A stretch of DNA of 64,000 bases from Isosphaera pallida ATCC 43644 (GCF_000186345.1 NC_014962.1:3252450-3316449), one strand, 5' to 3'; positions 19,459 through 29,395 are shown, numbered from the stretch's first letter. The notes: generated by a model from the letters alone, not told the origin. Translations and numbers: made by a program.

Positions 19459-20730
19459 ATGACCCTCCCCGCCCAACCAGTCGATGGATCCAACCCACCG
19501 ATGAGTGTCGAGATTGACCCGGAACCGCTCCCGTCCTCCCCACCGAATCCCAACCCGAATCCACTAGAATCCACCAAGGTGGATTCCAACTCACCCCTTT
19601 CCAGTCCCGCTCCCGCCGCCGTTGCGACCGAGGCCAACGATAGGGAGGAGCCGGTTGTGTCGGTTTGGGGGATGATGCCCGCGCTGATTGTGTTGACGCT
19701 GGCCGCGGCGGCCTGGATCGGCGCGGAGGCGGGTTGGTTCGACGATCGTTCGGTTGAGTATGTGAGGCTGGCTGAACAGGCGATGGCCGACGGAGATTAC
19801 AATCTCGCGCGGTTGTGCTACACCCGTTTAGTCGAACAACGCGGCAACATGCCCGATGACCTCCGAGGGTTGGCGCTGGCGCTGCTGCGCCAGGGAGACG
19901 TTCAGGCCGCCGGCGCGCTGAGGGATTACCTGACCCCCTCGGACCTGGCCGAACTCATAGCGCGTGATTCGTCCCACCGTTCCCCTAACGACGACCAAGG
20001 CACCCACGCCAACGCGGGCGACCCCCGCGACGATCCCCAGACCTGGAACCACGCGGCACGGCTGGAACTCGCCCGGGTGCAAATCGAGACCGACGATTTT
20101 GAGAAAGCCGCCCGCACCCTTGAACCAGGTTGGCGGGTCACTCGATTGGAAGAATATCGTCAGATGCTGGCACGTTTGTATCTTGCCTGGTTCGATCGGG
20201 CTCAGCGTCTGAACTTACCTTTGCCTTTAGACTTTTGGGAGCGTGTGGTGGTTCATTTGGCCGACCACGAGGATTTGCAACCGATTGTTTGGCGACGTCT
20301 GACTCAAGGTGAATCGTCCAGTTCCCCTTCCTCTCCATCCTCTGCCGAAGGTCGCCAGACCAAGGTGATGGAGGCCGAAGCCCAGACCAACTCCACATCC
20401 TCGGCGACTGGGTTGTGGGAACGTCTGACACGGTTGGCCCGAGGTGCCAATCTTGACGAACGGGAATTCGACGCCCAGCTTGTGGTCCGAGTGGCCGCGC
20501 TTGGTCTAGGAGCGGCCCGTTGCGACGACCTCAACGACATTTGGCCGACCGCCCGTGTCATGGTCGAGGCGGTTCCAAATTCGTGGGACCAGGTGACGCC
20601 CAGCCTCAAGGCCGCGCGACTCTGGTTGCGCCAACGTCTGGAACCAGATTCGGCTGCCGACCTTCAAGAGCAGCTCGACCATCTCCTCAACACGCTGGAG
20701 GGGCCGCGTGGCAACCCCTCCCAACCATGA
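19459..20730 (+). CDS. Membrane-anchored TPR-like protein, last gene of the TPR/exosortase operon
   Basis: This product of about 423 residues starts at the ATG at 19459 (MTLPAQPVDG). It has a Pro/Asn/Ser-rich N-terminus, one hydrophobic segment (MMPALIVLTLAAAAWIGAEAGWF), then a TPR-like pair (LAEQAMADGDYNLARLCYTRLV) and further helical repeats interrupted by low-complexity linkers. It lacks the LHPLERP signature, so it is not a fourth close paralogue. It lies 123 nt after the EpsI-like stop in the same direction. Function is unknown; membrane topology and context suggest a partner of the giant TPR proteins. Confidence 0.75.
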   Translation: MTLPAQPVDGSNPPMSVEIDPEPLPSSPPNPNPNPLESTKVDSNSPLSSPAPAAVATEANDREEPVVSVWGMMPALIVLTLAAAAWIGAEAGWFDDRSVEYVRLAEQAMADGDYNLARLCYTRLVEQRGNMPDDLRGLALALLRQGDVQAAGALRDYLTPSDLAELIARDSSHRSPNDDQGTHANAGDPRDDPQTWNHAARLELARVQIETDDFEKAARTLEPGWRVTRLEEYRQMLARLYLAWFDRAQRLNLPLPLDFWERVVVHLADHEDLQPIVWRRLTQGESSSSPSSPSSAEGRQTKVMEAEAQTNSTSSATGLWERLTRLARGANLDEREFDAQLVVRVAALGLGAARCDDLNDIWPTARVMVEAVPNSWDQVTPSLKAARLWLRQRLEPDSAADLQEQLDHLLNTLEGPRGNPSQP

Positions 20731-20801
20731 TGGAGATGATTGGTTCGCCAAGCGCTAAGAGATCGATCGGTTTAAGTCTGGTCTGGTCTGGTTTGGTTTG
20801 G

Positions 20802-21815
20802 TCAGAGGGTTCGGTCGACCGCTTGGGCGATCCGGCGGGCGTTGGCCATCAGGTCGGCGAACAAAGCGGGAGTGATGGTTTGGGAGCCGTCGGAAACAGC
20901 GCGTTCGGGGTCGTCGTGAACCTCGACCATCAAACCGTCGGCACCCGCGGCGATCGCCGCCAGCGCCATGGGGGGCACCAAGCGGGCCTTGCCGGTGCCG
21001 TGCGAGGGATCGACCACCACCGGCAAATGGCTTTTCTCCTTGAGGAACGGCACGCTCGCCAAGGGCAGGGTAAACCGGGTGTGGTCCTCAAAGGTGCGGA
21101 TCCCTCGTTCGCAGAGCATCACATGCGGATTACCGCGATCTAAAATATATTCGGCGGCCAGCAGAAATTCATCCATTGTGGCGCTCATGCCACGTTTGAG
21201 CATAGCGGGCTTGCCCGAATCGCCCACGGCCTGCAACAAGTTGTAGTTCTGCATGTTGCGTGCGCCAATTTGCAACACGTCGGCGTACTCAGCGACCATC
21301 GGCACCTGATCCGGGGCCATGACTTCGGTGACGATCGCCAGTCCCGAGGCGTCGCGGGCGGCGGCCAACATTTTGAGACCGTCCTCTTTGTGACCTTGGA
21401 AGCTGTAGGGACTGGTGCGGGGCTTAAACGCGCCGCCGCGCAAGCCCGTGGCCCCGAGCTTAGCGAGCTTGATCGCCAGCCCGACGATCTGCGACTCGCT
21501 CTCGACCGAGCACGGCCCAGCAATCACACCGATCGCCACGCCGCCCATCTCCAGACGCCCCGCCTTGACCACGGTGCGCTCTGGCTTGAGTTCCCGCGAG
21601 GCCCGTTTGTAGGGAGCCAGGATCGGCAAGACCTTCTCGACTCCCTCGCCCGGCTCCAGGGTCTCGACCATGCCGGGCCGCTCTTCACCAATGGCAGCGA
21701 TGACCACCCGCTGCGTCCCGTGAAGCACCTGGGGCGACAATCCCAACTCACGAACGTGGGCGATCATATGATCGATCTGATCCTGCGTCGCCTCCGGCTT
21801 CATCACCACGATCAC
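20802..21815 (-). CDS. aroF: 3-deoxy-7-phosphoheptulonate (DAHP) synthase, KDO8P-synthase-like type
   Basis: This enzyme catalyses the first step of the shikimate pathway, condensing phosphoenolpyruvate with erythrose 4-phosphate. Residues 1-70 form the small N-terminal regulatory domain typical of the Thermotoga/Bacillus type. The barrel follows with IAGPCSVES (metal-binding Cys102), [11 protein letters not shown], the IGARNMQNY segment, KRGMSAT and DPSHGTGK. The length of 337 is normal. It starts at a GTG (21815) preceded by GGGAG at proper spacing. It is convergent with the TPR operon and alone in its transcription unit. Confidence 0.96.
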   Translation of the reverse strand: MIVVMKPEATQDQIDHMIAHVRELGLSPQVLHGTQRVVIAAIGEERPGMVETLEPGEGVEKVLPILAPYKRASRELKPERTVVKAGRLEMGGVAIGVIAGPCSVESESQIVGLAIKLAKLGATGLRGGAFKPRTSPYSFQGHKEDGLKMLAAARDASGLAIVTEVMAPDQVPMVAEYADVLQIGARNMQNYNLLQAVGDSGKPAMLKRGMSATMDEFLLAAEYILDRGNPHVMLCERGIRTFEDHTRFTLPLASVPFLKEKSHLPVVVDPSHGTGKARLVPPMALAAIAAGADGLMVEVHDDPERAVSDGSQTITPALFADLMANARRIAQAVDRTL

Positions 21816-22637
21816 GGTTCACTCCCATCTCATCCCACGCCAAGCGATTTCGTCCCACCACCAAGACCAGGGAGGGCCATGTCGTCAAAGGGTCTCACCG
21901 CGCCCCAGAGGCGTCGCGTTGCATTGCGTTGGTCCGCCACCACCTCCCGCCGGTTGAATCCCTCCCGCAGTCACCAAGTTGGAGTCGGAATCAATGAATT
22001 CTAGTCCGCCGCGCCACTCTCCGGCCCCTTCGCATTGTTCCGCCAGCATGACGCATCGCGTCCCCAAAGAAAAGAGATGAGCGGAGACGGTGGGGAAAAC
22101 AAACAAGGCAAGGCCGAACAAGACAAGAACGGCCGAGCCGATCGTCCGAGGAGACCGACCCGACCGTTCCACATGCCCCAGAGGGGCTGCGGCTGCCCAA
22201 TGGCAACCCGTCAGATGCGCTCAGGCGAGCCGCCTCTGGTTGTCGCTGCTACACACGCGATCACCTCCTTTCGGTAAAGGACCTCTTGGCTCACGGGAGT
22301 CCAGCCTCGAGTGAGTCCAAGCCTGTTCCTGCCACGCCACGTTCGCGCGGCCCGAACGCCGACTAGACCGTGTGCCGAATCCAATCGACTCAGGAAGCAT
22401 AGCCGGTCGTCACCCCCCAATCAACCATGTTTTTTCCCAAGTGGCCAAACCCCTTCCACGCACCGCCAGCGCGTCTGTCCGACACGATGACGCCAATTGA
22501 TAGATCGTCTTCAATCGTGTCTTGACGAACCCTGGGCTCAGCCCTCAAGATGAAAGGATGAACCCGTTCGAGGAGTCGAAAGAACCGCGAAAACGACACG
22601 TTCGAACTCATCGATAAGCGAAAGGTTGAGGCGTCTC
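21816..22637. other. Intergenic region, no supported gene
   Basis: This 822 nt lies between aroF (leftward) and the pectate-lyase-like gene (rightward). Short open frames exist, including a 95-codon minus-strand frame with one hydrophobic stretch, but none has a proper ribosome site or recognisable family. A perfect Shine-Dalgarno-like sequence is present on the minus strand at 22261-22271; it could serve only a very short peptide (see next entry). Confidence 0.5.
22221..22256 (-). CDS. Possible 11-codon peptide behind a perfect Shine-Dalgarno sequence
   Basis: On the minus strand AAAGGAGGTGATC is followed, at ideal spacing, by a GTG at 22256 that opens an 11-residue frame (MCSSDNQRRLA) ending in TGA at 22221. 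It lies about 400 nt upstream of aroF on the same strand. It has no aromatic residue, which argues against a classical attenuation leader. The same bases on the plus strand resemble the 3' tail of 16S rRNA (GATCACCTCCTTTC). Weak call. Confidence 0.15.
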   Translation of the reverse strand: MCSSDNQRRLA

Positions 22638-24581
22638 ATGTGCGAGGCAACTGTGGAATTTTCTCGATCGCCGCGAGTGGGCTCGGGGAGGATCGCCTTG
22701 GCGACAGCGTTGGCGTTGGTTTGGAGCGGTGGTTCATCGTGGGCGGCCGAGCCGCCAGGCGCGGTGATCGCTCCGGACATCAACCATCGTTTCCCCAAGG
22801 TCGAGGCGGTCATCGACGTCACGCAACCCCCCTACAACGCTAAAGGGGACGGCCGAACTGACGACACCGCCGCGATCCAACGCGCCCTCGACGCGATGAT
22901 GGGGCAACATCGCATTTTATGGTTTCCCCAAGGTATATACCTAATCTCAGCGACCTTGACTTGGTCCAACCGCGACTCCCAGGGCCGCAACGCCTATGGC
23001 TTCAACTGGATTCAAGGCCAAAACCCCGCGAAAACCATCCTCCGACTCAAGCAGGGAACCTTCACCCAACCTGACCGACCTCAGGCGATGATGTGGTGCG
23101 GCGGGTTCGGCTCGGCTGACTGGTTTCATAACTATGTTCAGGATCTCACCTTCGAGGTTGGCCCCGACAATCCCGGCGCGATTGGCCTCCAGTTCTACAC
23201 CAACAACACCGGCGCGGCGCGGCGGTTGATGATCCGCTCGACCGACGGCCAGGGTAGGATTGGTTTAGACCTAGCGCATCGGGACATGAACGGCCCCTTG
23301 CTGGTCCGCGACGTGCGGATCGAGGGCTTCGAGGTGGGGATTCAGACCGGGGCCACGGTCAATAGTCAGACCTTCGAGGCAATCGACTTCATCGGCCAGA
23401 CCCGTTGCGGTTTGCTCAACCAGGGTCAGCATGTGGCGATCCGTCGAGCGCGGTTCGAGGGATCGGCAACGCCGGTTCGAGTCGAATCGCCCACGGTATT
23501 GCTGGAATGCCACGCGGCGTTTGTCCAAGGGCGACAACCTCGGGGCGGCCGACCATCCCCGGTGTCGCGGGAGTCGGCGGTGATCGAGGCAACCACCAAG
23601 GCGTTGTTCGTGAGGGACCTCGAGTCGCGGGGTTGGCGTCATCCCGTCGCGCTGGTCACGGCTGAGGCACCGTGGGGCCGGCCGCGACTCGAACGCGGCG
23701 AGTTGGCCGCTACCAAGGCGACTCGTCCCTTCGCCGAAGGTTCGGCCGCGTCGTTGCGATTGCCGATTGAGGAGACCCCCGACGTGCCCTGGGACGATCC
23801 CGAAACCTGGGCGATCGTCGATCGGTTCGGGGCCGATCCCACCGGCCAACGCGACTCCTCCCAGGCGATTCAAAAAGCGATCGACTCCGGTGCCTCGACC
23901 GTCTTTCTGCCCGGATTTTACGCCCTCGACCAGCCGGTGGTGATTCGCGGCAAGACCCGGCGGTTTCTCGGGTGCGGCGCGTGGATTGACTATAACGGAC
24001 GATCGCAGCCTGACCTGATCATCGCAGATGGCGATCCCCAGGCTCCCGTCGTAGTGGTGGAGCATTTCGCGCCGATCAACGGCGGGATGCGCATCGAGAC
24101 GAATCGTTGCGTGGTACTGCGCGGGGTAGAAAGCCGTCGGATCGAGCTCGTTCGTACCAATGGGCTTTTCCTTGAGGATGTCTGCACCGACGACCTGCGC
24201 TTAGGTGCCAAGGATCGGGTCTGGGCGCGGCAACTCAACATCGAGAACGAGGGGACCCACCTGACCAACGCGGGGGGAACCTTGTGGGTGCTGGGCTACA
24301 AGACCGAGCGGGGTGGGACCCTTCTTGAGACCACCGACGGCGGGCAAAGCGAGATCTTCGGCACCTTCAGCTACACCACCACCGTTGGCAAACTCGCGCC
24401 GATGTTCGTCACTCGGGACGCCGATGTGTTCGCGTTTCTCGGCGAGGTCTGCTACAATGGTGACCCCTTCGAGACTCTGATCCGCGAAACCCGCCGAGGC
24501 CAGGTTCGGGAGGTGAAACGTGGACAAGGACAGACGCTGCCTTATCGCTCGGCCTCGATTGTCTCTTCTCGAAAGGATTGA
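22638..24581 (+). CDS. Secreted protein with two pectate-lyase-like (right-handed beta-helix) regions
   Basis: This protein of about 647 residues has an N-terminal signal peptide (IALATALALVWSGGSSWAAEP). Two blocks open with the typical start of the pectate-lyase_3 / GH55-like beta-helix: YNAKGDGRTDDTAAIQRALD with LWFPQGIYLIS near the N-terminus, and FGADPTGQRDSSQAIQKAID with TVFLPGFYAL around residue 400. It is probably an extracellular polysaccharide-binding or -cleaving enzyme; catalytic residues could not be assigned. The ATG at 22638 with GAGG six bases upstream is chosen over the TTG at 22626. It stands alone. Confidence 0.85.
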   Translation: MCEATVEFSRSPRVGSGRIALATALALVWSGGSSWAAEPPGAVIAPDINHRFPKVEAVIDVTQPPYNAKGDGRTDDTAAIQRALDAMMGQHRILWFPQGIYLISATLTWSNRDSQGRNAYGFNWIQGQNPAKTILRLKQGTFTQPDRPQAMMWCGGFGSADWFHNYVQDLTFEVGPDNPGAIGLQFYTNNTGAARRLMIRSTDGQGRIGLDLAHRDMNGPLLVRDVRIEGFEVGIQTGATVNSQTFEAIDFIGQTRCGLLNQGQHVAIRRARFEGSATPVRVESPTVLLECHAAFVQGRQPRGGRPSPVSRESAVIEATTKALFVRDLESRGWRHPVALVTAEAPWGRPRLERGELAATKATRPFAEGSAASLRLPIEETPDVPWDDPETWAIVDRFGADPTGQRDSSQAIQKAIDSGASTVFLPGFYALDQPVVIRGKTRRFLGCGAWIDYNGRSQPDLIIADGDPQAPVVVVEHFAPINGGMRIETNRCVVLRGVESRRIELVRTNGLFLEDVCTDDLRLGAKDRVWARQLNIENEGTHLTNAGGTLWVLGYKTERGGTLLETTDGGQSEIFGTFSYTTTVGKLAPMFVTRDADVFAFLGEVCYNGDPFETLIRETRRGQVREVKRGQGQTLPYRSASIVSSRKD

Positions 24582-24792
24582 ATGGCGTTCGAGACGACCG
24601 GGCCTCTAGCTGGTTTCAACGCATCCAAACTGATTGGGTCGGGTATTGGCCTACCTTAGGTCCAGCCGTTGGTCGAAGACGACGCCATGAACCCCGGCGC
24701 GGAGGTGGGGTTGTCCGAATTCGGCCGGCCTCCCTTGGGATGGCGAGCGACGCGGCGCATCGTCCAGCAGAGGAGGCCGGTGAAAATCGGGT

Positions 24793-25674
24793 TCAAACGA
24801 ACCGTACCGGGTCGTTGAGACAGTCGGCGACCCGGTGGGCGATCGGGCCGGGGTGGGTCAGGAACCCGATGTGGCCCGCGTCGGGGATGACGGCGAAGTC
24901 GGCTCCGTCGATCGCCTGGGCCAACAGCTTTTGCCGCGAGGGCGGCACGATCACGTCCCGTGCACCGGCCAAGACCAGAGTGGGCGCGTCGATGCGGTCC
25001 AGACGGTCGCTGACGTCAAACGCCTCCAAAGCCGCCAGACGGTTGACCAATTCTGCCTGCTCCACCGACCAGCAGCGCTCGACCACGAACTCCCACAATG
25101 GTCCGGCCTCAACCGCTTTGCCGAACAACAGACGCAAAAACTGGTTGACAAACGGGTTGTCTTGAGGCAACGGATAACGCTCCAGAATCCCCCGAGCCAG
25201 CCGCGCCCCCAATGGTTGAGTAAACCGAGCCTCGGTCCCCTGCAGGATCAAGCCTCTCAAACGCTCCGGCCAGGTCACGGCGTACTCCAGCACCACCGCG
25301 CCCCCAAAGGAAACTCCGAAGATCGTGGGCCGCTCCAATCCCAGACGGTTCAAGACCGTCGCCAGGTCCCCGGCGTAGTCGCTCATCGAACGCCGAGACG
25401 ATCCTCCCAACCAGCCTTGGGCTTGGCTGTCGTCGCCTCGAAGACTGGTCACCCAAACCTCCAACCCACGCCGCCGCGCTAGACGATCGGCCAACGGTGC
25501 GAGCCACTCCCAACCTCCCGAGAGTCCGGCCACCATCACCAACGGACGCCCCTGGCCCATCCGCGCTACCGTCACCCGGCTGCCGTCGGACAACTCCACC
25601 ACCCGCTCTTCAAACCCACGCGCCTCAAACGGCGAAAGATTCCAGAGATCCCGGCGGGACGGGTTGATCCTCAT
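24793..25674 (-). CDS. Alpha/beta-fold hydrolase
   Basis: This protein of about 293 residues has a complete catalytic triad: nucleophile Ser in GVSFGGAV (about residue 122 from the chosen start), Asp in LVLAGARDVIVPP and His in IPDAGHIGFLTHP. The oxyanion region is MVAGLSGGWEW. The closest general type is the haloperoxidase/esterase/lactonase group; the substrate cannot be read from the sequence. The ATG at 25674, with GAAGGAG seven bases ahead, is preferred to the longer frame starting at 25752. It is convergent with the pectate-lyase-like gene. Confidence 0.9.
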   Translation of the reverse strand: MRINPSRRDLWNLSPFEARGFEERVVELSDGSRVTVARMGQGRPLVMVAGLSGGWEWLAPLADRLARRRGLEVWVTSLRGDDSQAQGWLGGSSRRSMSDYAGDLATVLNRLGLERPTIFGVSFGGAVVLEYAVTWPERLRGLILQGTEARFTQPLGARLARGILERYPLPQDNPFVNQFLRLLFGKAVEAGPLWEFVVERCWSVEQAELVNRLAALEAFDVSDRLDRIDAPTLVLAGARDVIVPPSRQKLLAQAIDGADFAVIPDAGHIGFLTHPGPIAHRVADCLNDPVRFV

Positions 25675-26032
25675 CGAAGACGCTCCTTCAACACGCTCGG
25701 TCAACCTCAATCGAGAGCGAGACATCATCTGCGGCTTGTCTGACAAGGGCAAAAGTCATGCCGTTTACCGACAACGAATTGTCGTCAGCACACGCCACCA
25801 AGTCCTCAGAATGGCGCAATGGATGGAAAGTCGCTTGCGATAACCCATTAGGAGAAACGACTAGGTTGAGGGGCCAAGTGAGTGACCGTGGTGATTTCTA
25901 GGAGGGGTGTCGAAAAATCGTCATTGAGTTCGGCGGCGACTTTTCGATGACCTTGTCGAGATCTCGGCGATCGGTGATGATATCGGATCGAGGATTGGCG
26001 AAGGTGTCTTGAAGAGGGGATGACAGGGGAGA
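25675..26032. promoter_or_regulatory. Divergent intergenic region
   Basis: This 358-nt spacer lies between the hydrolase (leftward) and the membrane sigma-54 activator (rightward). No gene, repeat or clear -24/-12 promoter was seen. Confidence 0.4.
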
Positions 26033-29000
26033 ATGGGTGAGCCGAGGATAAGGGAAGCGTTAGCTTGGGGATGCCGGGCGATGCGCTGCGGGATCGCGGC
26101 GGCGACGGCGGGGGTGACGGTCTACGCGCTGGTGGTGCTGTATGTGGTGGCGACCGAGGCCGATATTGGGCTGCGCTGCGTTTTTGGGGTTGAGGTCGGG
26201 CAGCCGATCGACCCGCGGTTTCCCTGGCGTTCCGAGACCCCTGACGGACCAGATCGGCCCGAGGTGGGCGCGCGGATCGAAGTGATTGAAGCGCCTGGGA
26301 TGGGATCAGCGCGGATTGGGCACTACGGCGATTTGGTGCGGGCTCAGCGTTCGATGCGTGAGTGGCGTGACCGGGGAGTGTCCGAAGTAAGGGTGGGCTG
26401 GAGTCGTCCCGAGTCTCCCGGCGAATTGATTTGGAGTTGGGCGACCTTGCGCTCCCGCCCGCCCGACTCCTGGCTGCGGTCGCTTACCTGGCTGGGGTTG
26501 GTGTTGGGGATTCTGGTATTGGGGGCGCGAGTGGCTTGGAAGCGTCCCGACGACGACGCCTCGCGGTTGTTTTTTGCCATCTGCGTCATCACGGTAGGGG
26601 CCTACAGCGCGGGTTACCACTGGTCAGAGATTGTGGGGTATGCCCCGCTGATCTACCTCTTCGCCTTCTTCGCGGTGTTCGTACCGGTGGCGAGTTTGCA
26701 TTTCTACCTGATCTTTCCCAGTCCCCTACCCTGGTACACACGCCACCAACGGTGGGCTCTGGGAGTGCTGTATGGAGTTCCTCTGACCTATGTGACGCTG
26801 CTATGGTCCCACATGATCGTGCTGGGGGCGGTTCAGCAGCCTTGGGAATGGGTGGGGTCGATTTGGCCCGAAGCGGTTTTGAAGGAGTGGGCGGTCTTTC
26901 TCATCGAGCGGATTCGGCTGTTGGCGCTAGGATACGTCGGTCTAGCCGGGGTGGTGTACGCCGCCTGCGTGGCGCTGCTGATCGCGCGGGCGCGTTGGGC
27001 GGCGGATCCCCGCGAGGCTCGTCAGATCAAGTGGATCCTCTGGGCCTCGCTGATGTCGGTTCCGCTGGTGACGATTCTCTTGGTCCGGGCGGTGTGGGAC
27101 ACCACCAGCCTCAACCGCGATCCTACCGCGTGGCTCATGTTCGCGGTTTCTCTTTTGTACATGATCGCCTACGCGATGAGCATCACGCGATCGAAGCTAA
27201 TGCAAGTTGATGAGATCATCAACCGAAGCGTGGCCTATATGGCCGCAAGCGTGGCGGTGGGGGTGCTGTATTCGACCTTTCTGGTGGTCGGCGGTCTGAT
27301 GATTGGCGAGGCGATGGCCAACCAGACCTCGCGGTTGGCAGTGTTGGCCGGATTCACCGCGATTGTGGCCTTGATCCTCACCGGAGCGGCACGGGATTGG
27401 TTTCATCGCCTGATTGACCGACGCTTTCGCCCCGAGCGCTATCAATTGGATCAGGCGTTGGATCGAATCAGCGCCGCAGTGGGCACCATGATCGACCGCC
27501 CTGCCTTGGCCCGCCGCTTATTGGAGGCGGCTGGCGACGTGCTTCGGATCGACTGGGGAGCGCTCTATCTGGCCGAGGATCCCGACATGCCCGTGTCAGG
27601 TTCGACGGGAAGCGGTTTGGTTGGTCCGAAGCCGTCCCCTTTGACGTTGGCGGCCAGCCTGGGACCGTCGCCTGAAACCGCCCTGTTGCGGCCCGATCAT
27701 CCTCTGGTTCAACGTCTCGGTCGCGACCCGTCTCAACGCTTGACCATTCCACGCGCCTTCGCCCATCGGGACGAGGCGACCGATGCCATGATCGCGCTGG
27801 GAGGTGAGGTCGCTTTGGCCTTGCCCGGTCCCGATTCCGGCGATGCGCCGGCCTCTTGCGGGGCGCTGTCGGGGGTTCTGATTTTGGGACCCAAGCAAAG
27901 CGGTCTTCCCTACGCCGAGGAGGAACTCGCTTTTCTGGGAGCGTTGGCCTCGTTTGCTGCCCTCGCGTTGAGGTCGGCGGCCACCCAACGCAGCCTCGCC
28001 CAACTCGATGCCGAGCTCAATCGCAAAGCGGAGGAGATTCTTCGTCAGCGGCGACGCATCGAAGACCTTGAACGCTGGTTGGCCACGCAAACCGACGTAT
28101 CCTCACTTCAGCATGCTCTGGCTGGTGACATGGTTGGTCCGCATCGGCCCGTTTCGGGCGAGACCGAGGCTGGTCCCTCCCCCGTCACCCACAGCGACGG
28201 GACTTCCACCTCAGCGGGGTTGCTCCCCTTCGGAGTTACCGAACGTTCCATCGACTCGCCGATTGTGGGGTCCAGCCCCGCGGTGCGCCGAATGTTGCGG
28301 ATCGCCTCCAAGGTGGCCCAAGGGGACGCCGCGGTGTTGATCACCGGCGAGAGCGGCACCGGCAAGGAACTGCTGGCCGAGACGATCCACAACGCTGGTC
28401 CGCGACGCCACGGGCCGCTGGTAAAGGTCCACTGCGCTGCCTTGCCGCCCACGTTGTTGGAAAGCGAACTCTTCGGCCACGTCAAGGGTGCCTTCACCGG
28501 CGCGGACCGCGATCGGATTGGGCGTTTTCAGCAGGCCGAGGGTGGCACCCTCTTCCTCGACGAAATCGGGGACATTAACCTCGACGTTCAGGTCAAATTG
28601 CTTCGCGTCCTTCAGGAGAAGGCGTTCGAGCCGGTCGGCTCGTCGCGTACCCACAAGGTCAACGTGCGGATCGTGGCCGCGACCCACCAGGACCTCCGCG
28701 ACTTGATTCGCCAGGGACGATTCCGTGAAGACCTGTATTACCGTCTCAACGTGGTGCCGATTCGAACCCCGCCGCTGCGGGAACGTTTGGAGGACCTGCC
28801 CGAACTAGCGGCGCGGTTCCTGGCCAAGCACGCCCGACGTTTGGGCAAGCCGGTCCTCTCGATCGAACCGGACGCTCTAGCCGCGATGCTCGATTACCAC
28901 TGGCCCGGCAATATCCGAGAACTGGAAAACACCATCGAACGCGCGGTGGTGTTGGCGGAGCGTTCCTCGCTGAGCTTGGCCGACCTTCCCGAGGAGTGGG

Positions 29001-29395
29001 CCTGGTCCTCCGCCTCGACGCGCCGCGTTGAACTGGCTACCCTGTTGGCCAACCCGTCCGAAGGGAACTCGACTCTCCCCGGAACGTCACGGGTCGCCTC
29101 CACCTCCCGCTTTCTGACCGCCAACTCCAATCCGACACCACGCGTTGACTCATCCACGCAAGCTAAGTCGTGCTCCATTGCAGGCGAGTTCCCTCCATCT
29201 TCATCGCCGCGCGGCTGGTCCAGCGCGATGGTGCCGATGGAACAGGTGCTGCGAACCGATCCCCGCGACTGGCAACGTCTCCGATTAGAGGAGGCCCTCA
29301 AACGCGCTGGCGGCAACAAGAGCCAGGCGGCTCGAATGTTGGGGATTCCCCGCAGCACCCTTTTGAGTCAATTGCGGAAACATCGCCTCGCCTGA
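26033..29395 (+). CDS. Polytopic membrane sigma-54-dependent transcriptional activator (TM sensor, GAF, AAA+, Fis HTH)
   Basis: This enhancer-binding protein activates RNA polymerase carrying sigma-54. From the N-terminus: one membrane helix, an external domain of about 100 residues, then roughly nine further hydrophobic helices up to residue 460; a GAF-like domain (about 490-660); a coiled-coil linker; the AAA+ domain (about 742-980) with Walker A GESGTGKE (near 771), the sigma-54 contact loop GAFTGA (near 819) and Walker B GGTLFLDEIGD; a variable linker; and a Fis-type helix-turn-helix at the end (NKSQAARMLGIPRSTLLSQL). With 1,120 residues it is far longer than usual for the family. There is no receiver domain, so the membrane part is probably the sensor itself. 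Target genes are unknown. Confidence 0.92.
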   Translation: MGEPRIREALAWGCRAMRCGIAAATAGVTVYALVVLYVVATEADIGLRCVFGVEVGQPIDPRFPWRSETPDGPDRPEVGARIEVIEAPGMGSARIGHYGDLVRAQRSMREWRDRGVSEVRVGWSRPESPGELIWSWATLRSRPPDSWLRSLTWLGLVLGILVLGARVAWKRPDDDASRLFFAICVITVGAYSAGYHWSEIVGYAPLIYLFAFFAVFVPVASLHFYLIFPSPLPWYTRHQRWALGVLYGVPLTYVTLLWSHMIVLGAVQQPWEWVGSIWPEAVLKEWAVFLIERIRLLALGYVGLAGVVYAACVALLIARARWAADPREARQIKWILWASLMSVPLVTILLVRAVWDTTSLNRDPTAWLMFAVSLLYMIAYAMSITRSKLMQVDEIINRSVAYMAASVAVGVLYSTFLVVGGLMIGEAMANQTSRLAVLAGFTAIVALILTGAARDWFHRLIDRRFRPERYQLDQALDRISAAVGTMIDRPALARRLLEAAGDVLRIDWGALYLAEDPDMPVSGSTGSGLVGPKPSPLTLAASLGPSPETALLRPDHPLVQRLGRDPSQRLTIPRAFAHRDEATDAMIALGGEVALALPGPDSGDAPASCGALSGVLILGPKQSGLPYAEEELAFLGALASFAALALRSAATQRSLAQLDAELNRKAEEILRQRRRIEDLERWLATQTDVSSLQHALAGDMVGPHRPVSGETEAGPSPVTHSDGTSTSAGLLPFGVTERSIDSPIVGSSPAVRRMLRIASKVAQGDAAVLITGESGTGKELLAETIHNAGPRRHGPLVKVHCAALPPTLLESELFGHVKGAFTGADRDRIGRFQQAEGGTLFLDEIGDINLDVQVKLLRVLQEKAFEPVGSSRTHKVNVRIVAATHQDLRDLIRQGRFREDLYYRLNVVPIRTPPLRERLEDLPELAARFLAKHARRLGKPVLSIEPDALAAMLDYHWPGNIRELENTIERAVVLAERSSLSLADLPEEWAWSSASTRRVELATLLANPSEGNSTLPGTSRVASTSRFLTANSNPTPRVDSSTQAKSCSIAGEFPPSSSPRGWSSAMVPMEQVLRTDPRDWQRLRLEEALKRAGGNKSQAARMLGIPRSTLLSQLRKHRLA

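Noticed and set aside
21885-22172. 95-codon minus-strand frame with one hydrophobic stretch
   Set aside because: No ribosome site, a low-complexity C-terminus and no recognisable family; kept only as part of the intergenic note.
22251-22275. Possible 3' end of a 16S rRNA gene on the plus strand
   Set aside because: Only about 14 nt match the rRNA tail; the upstream sequence does not resemble helix 45.
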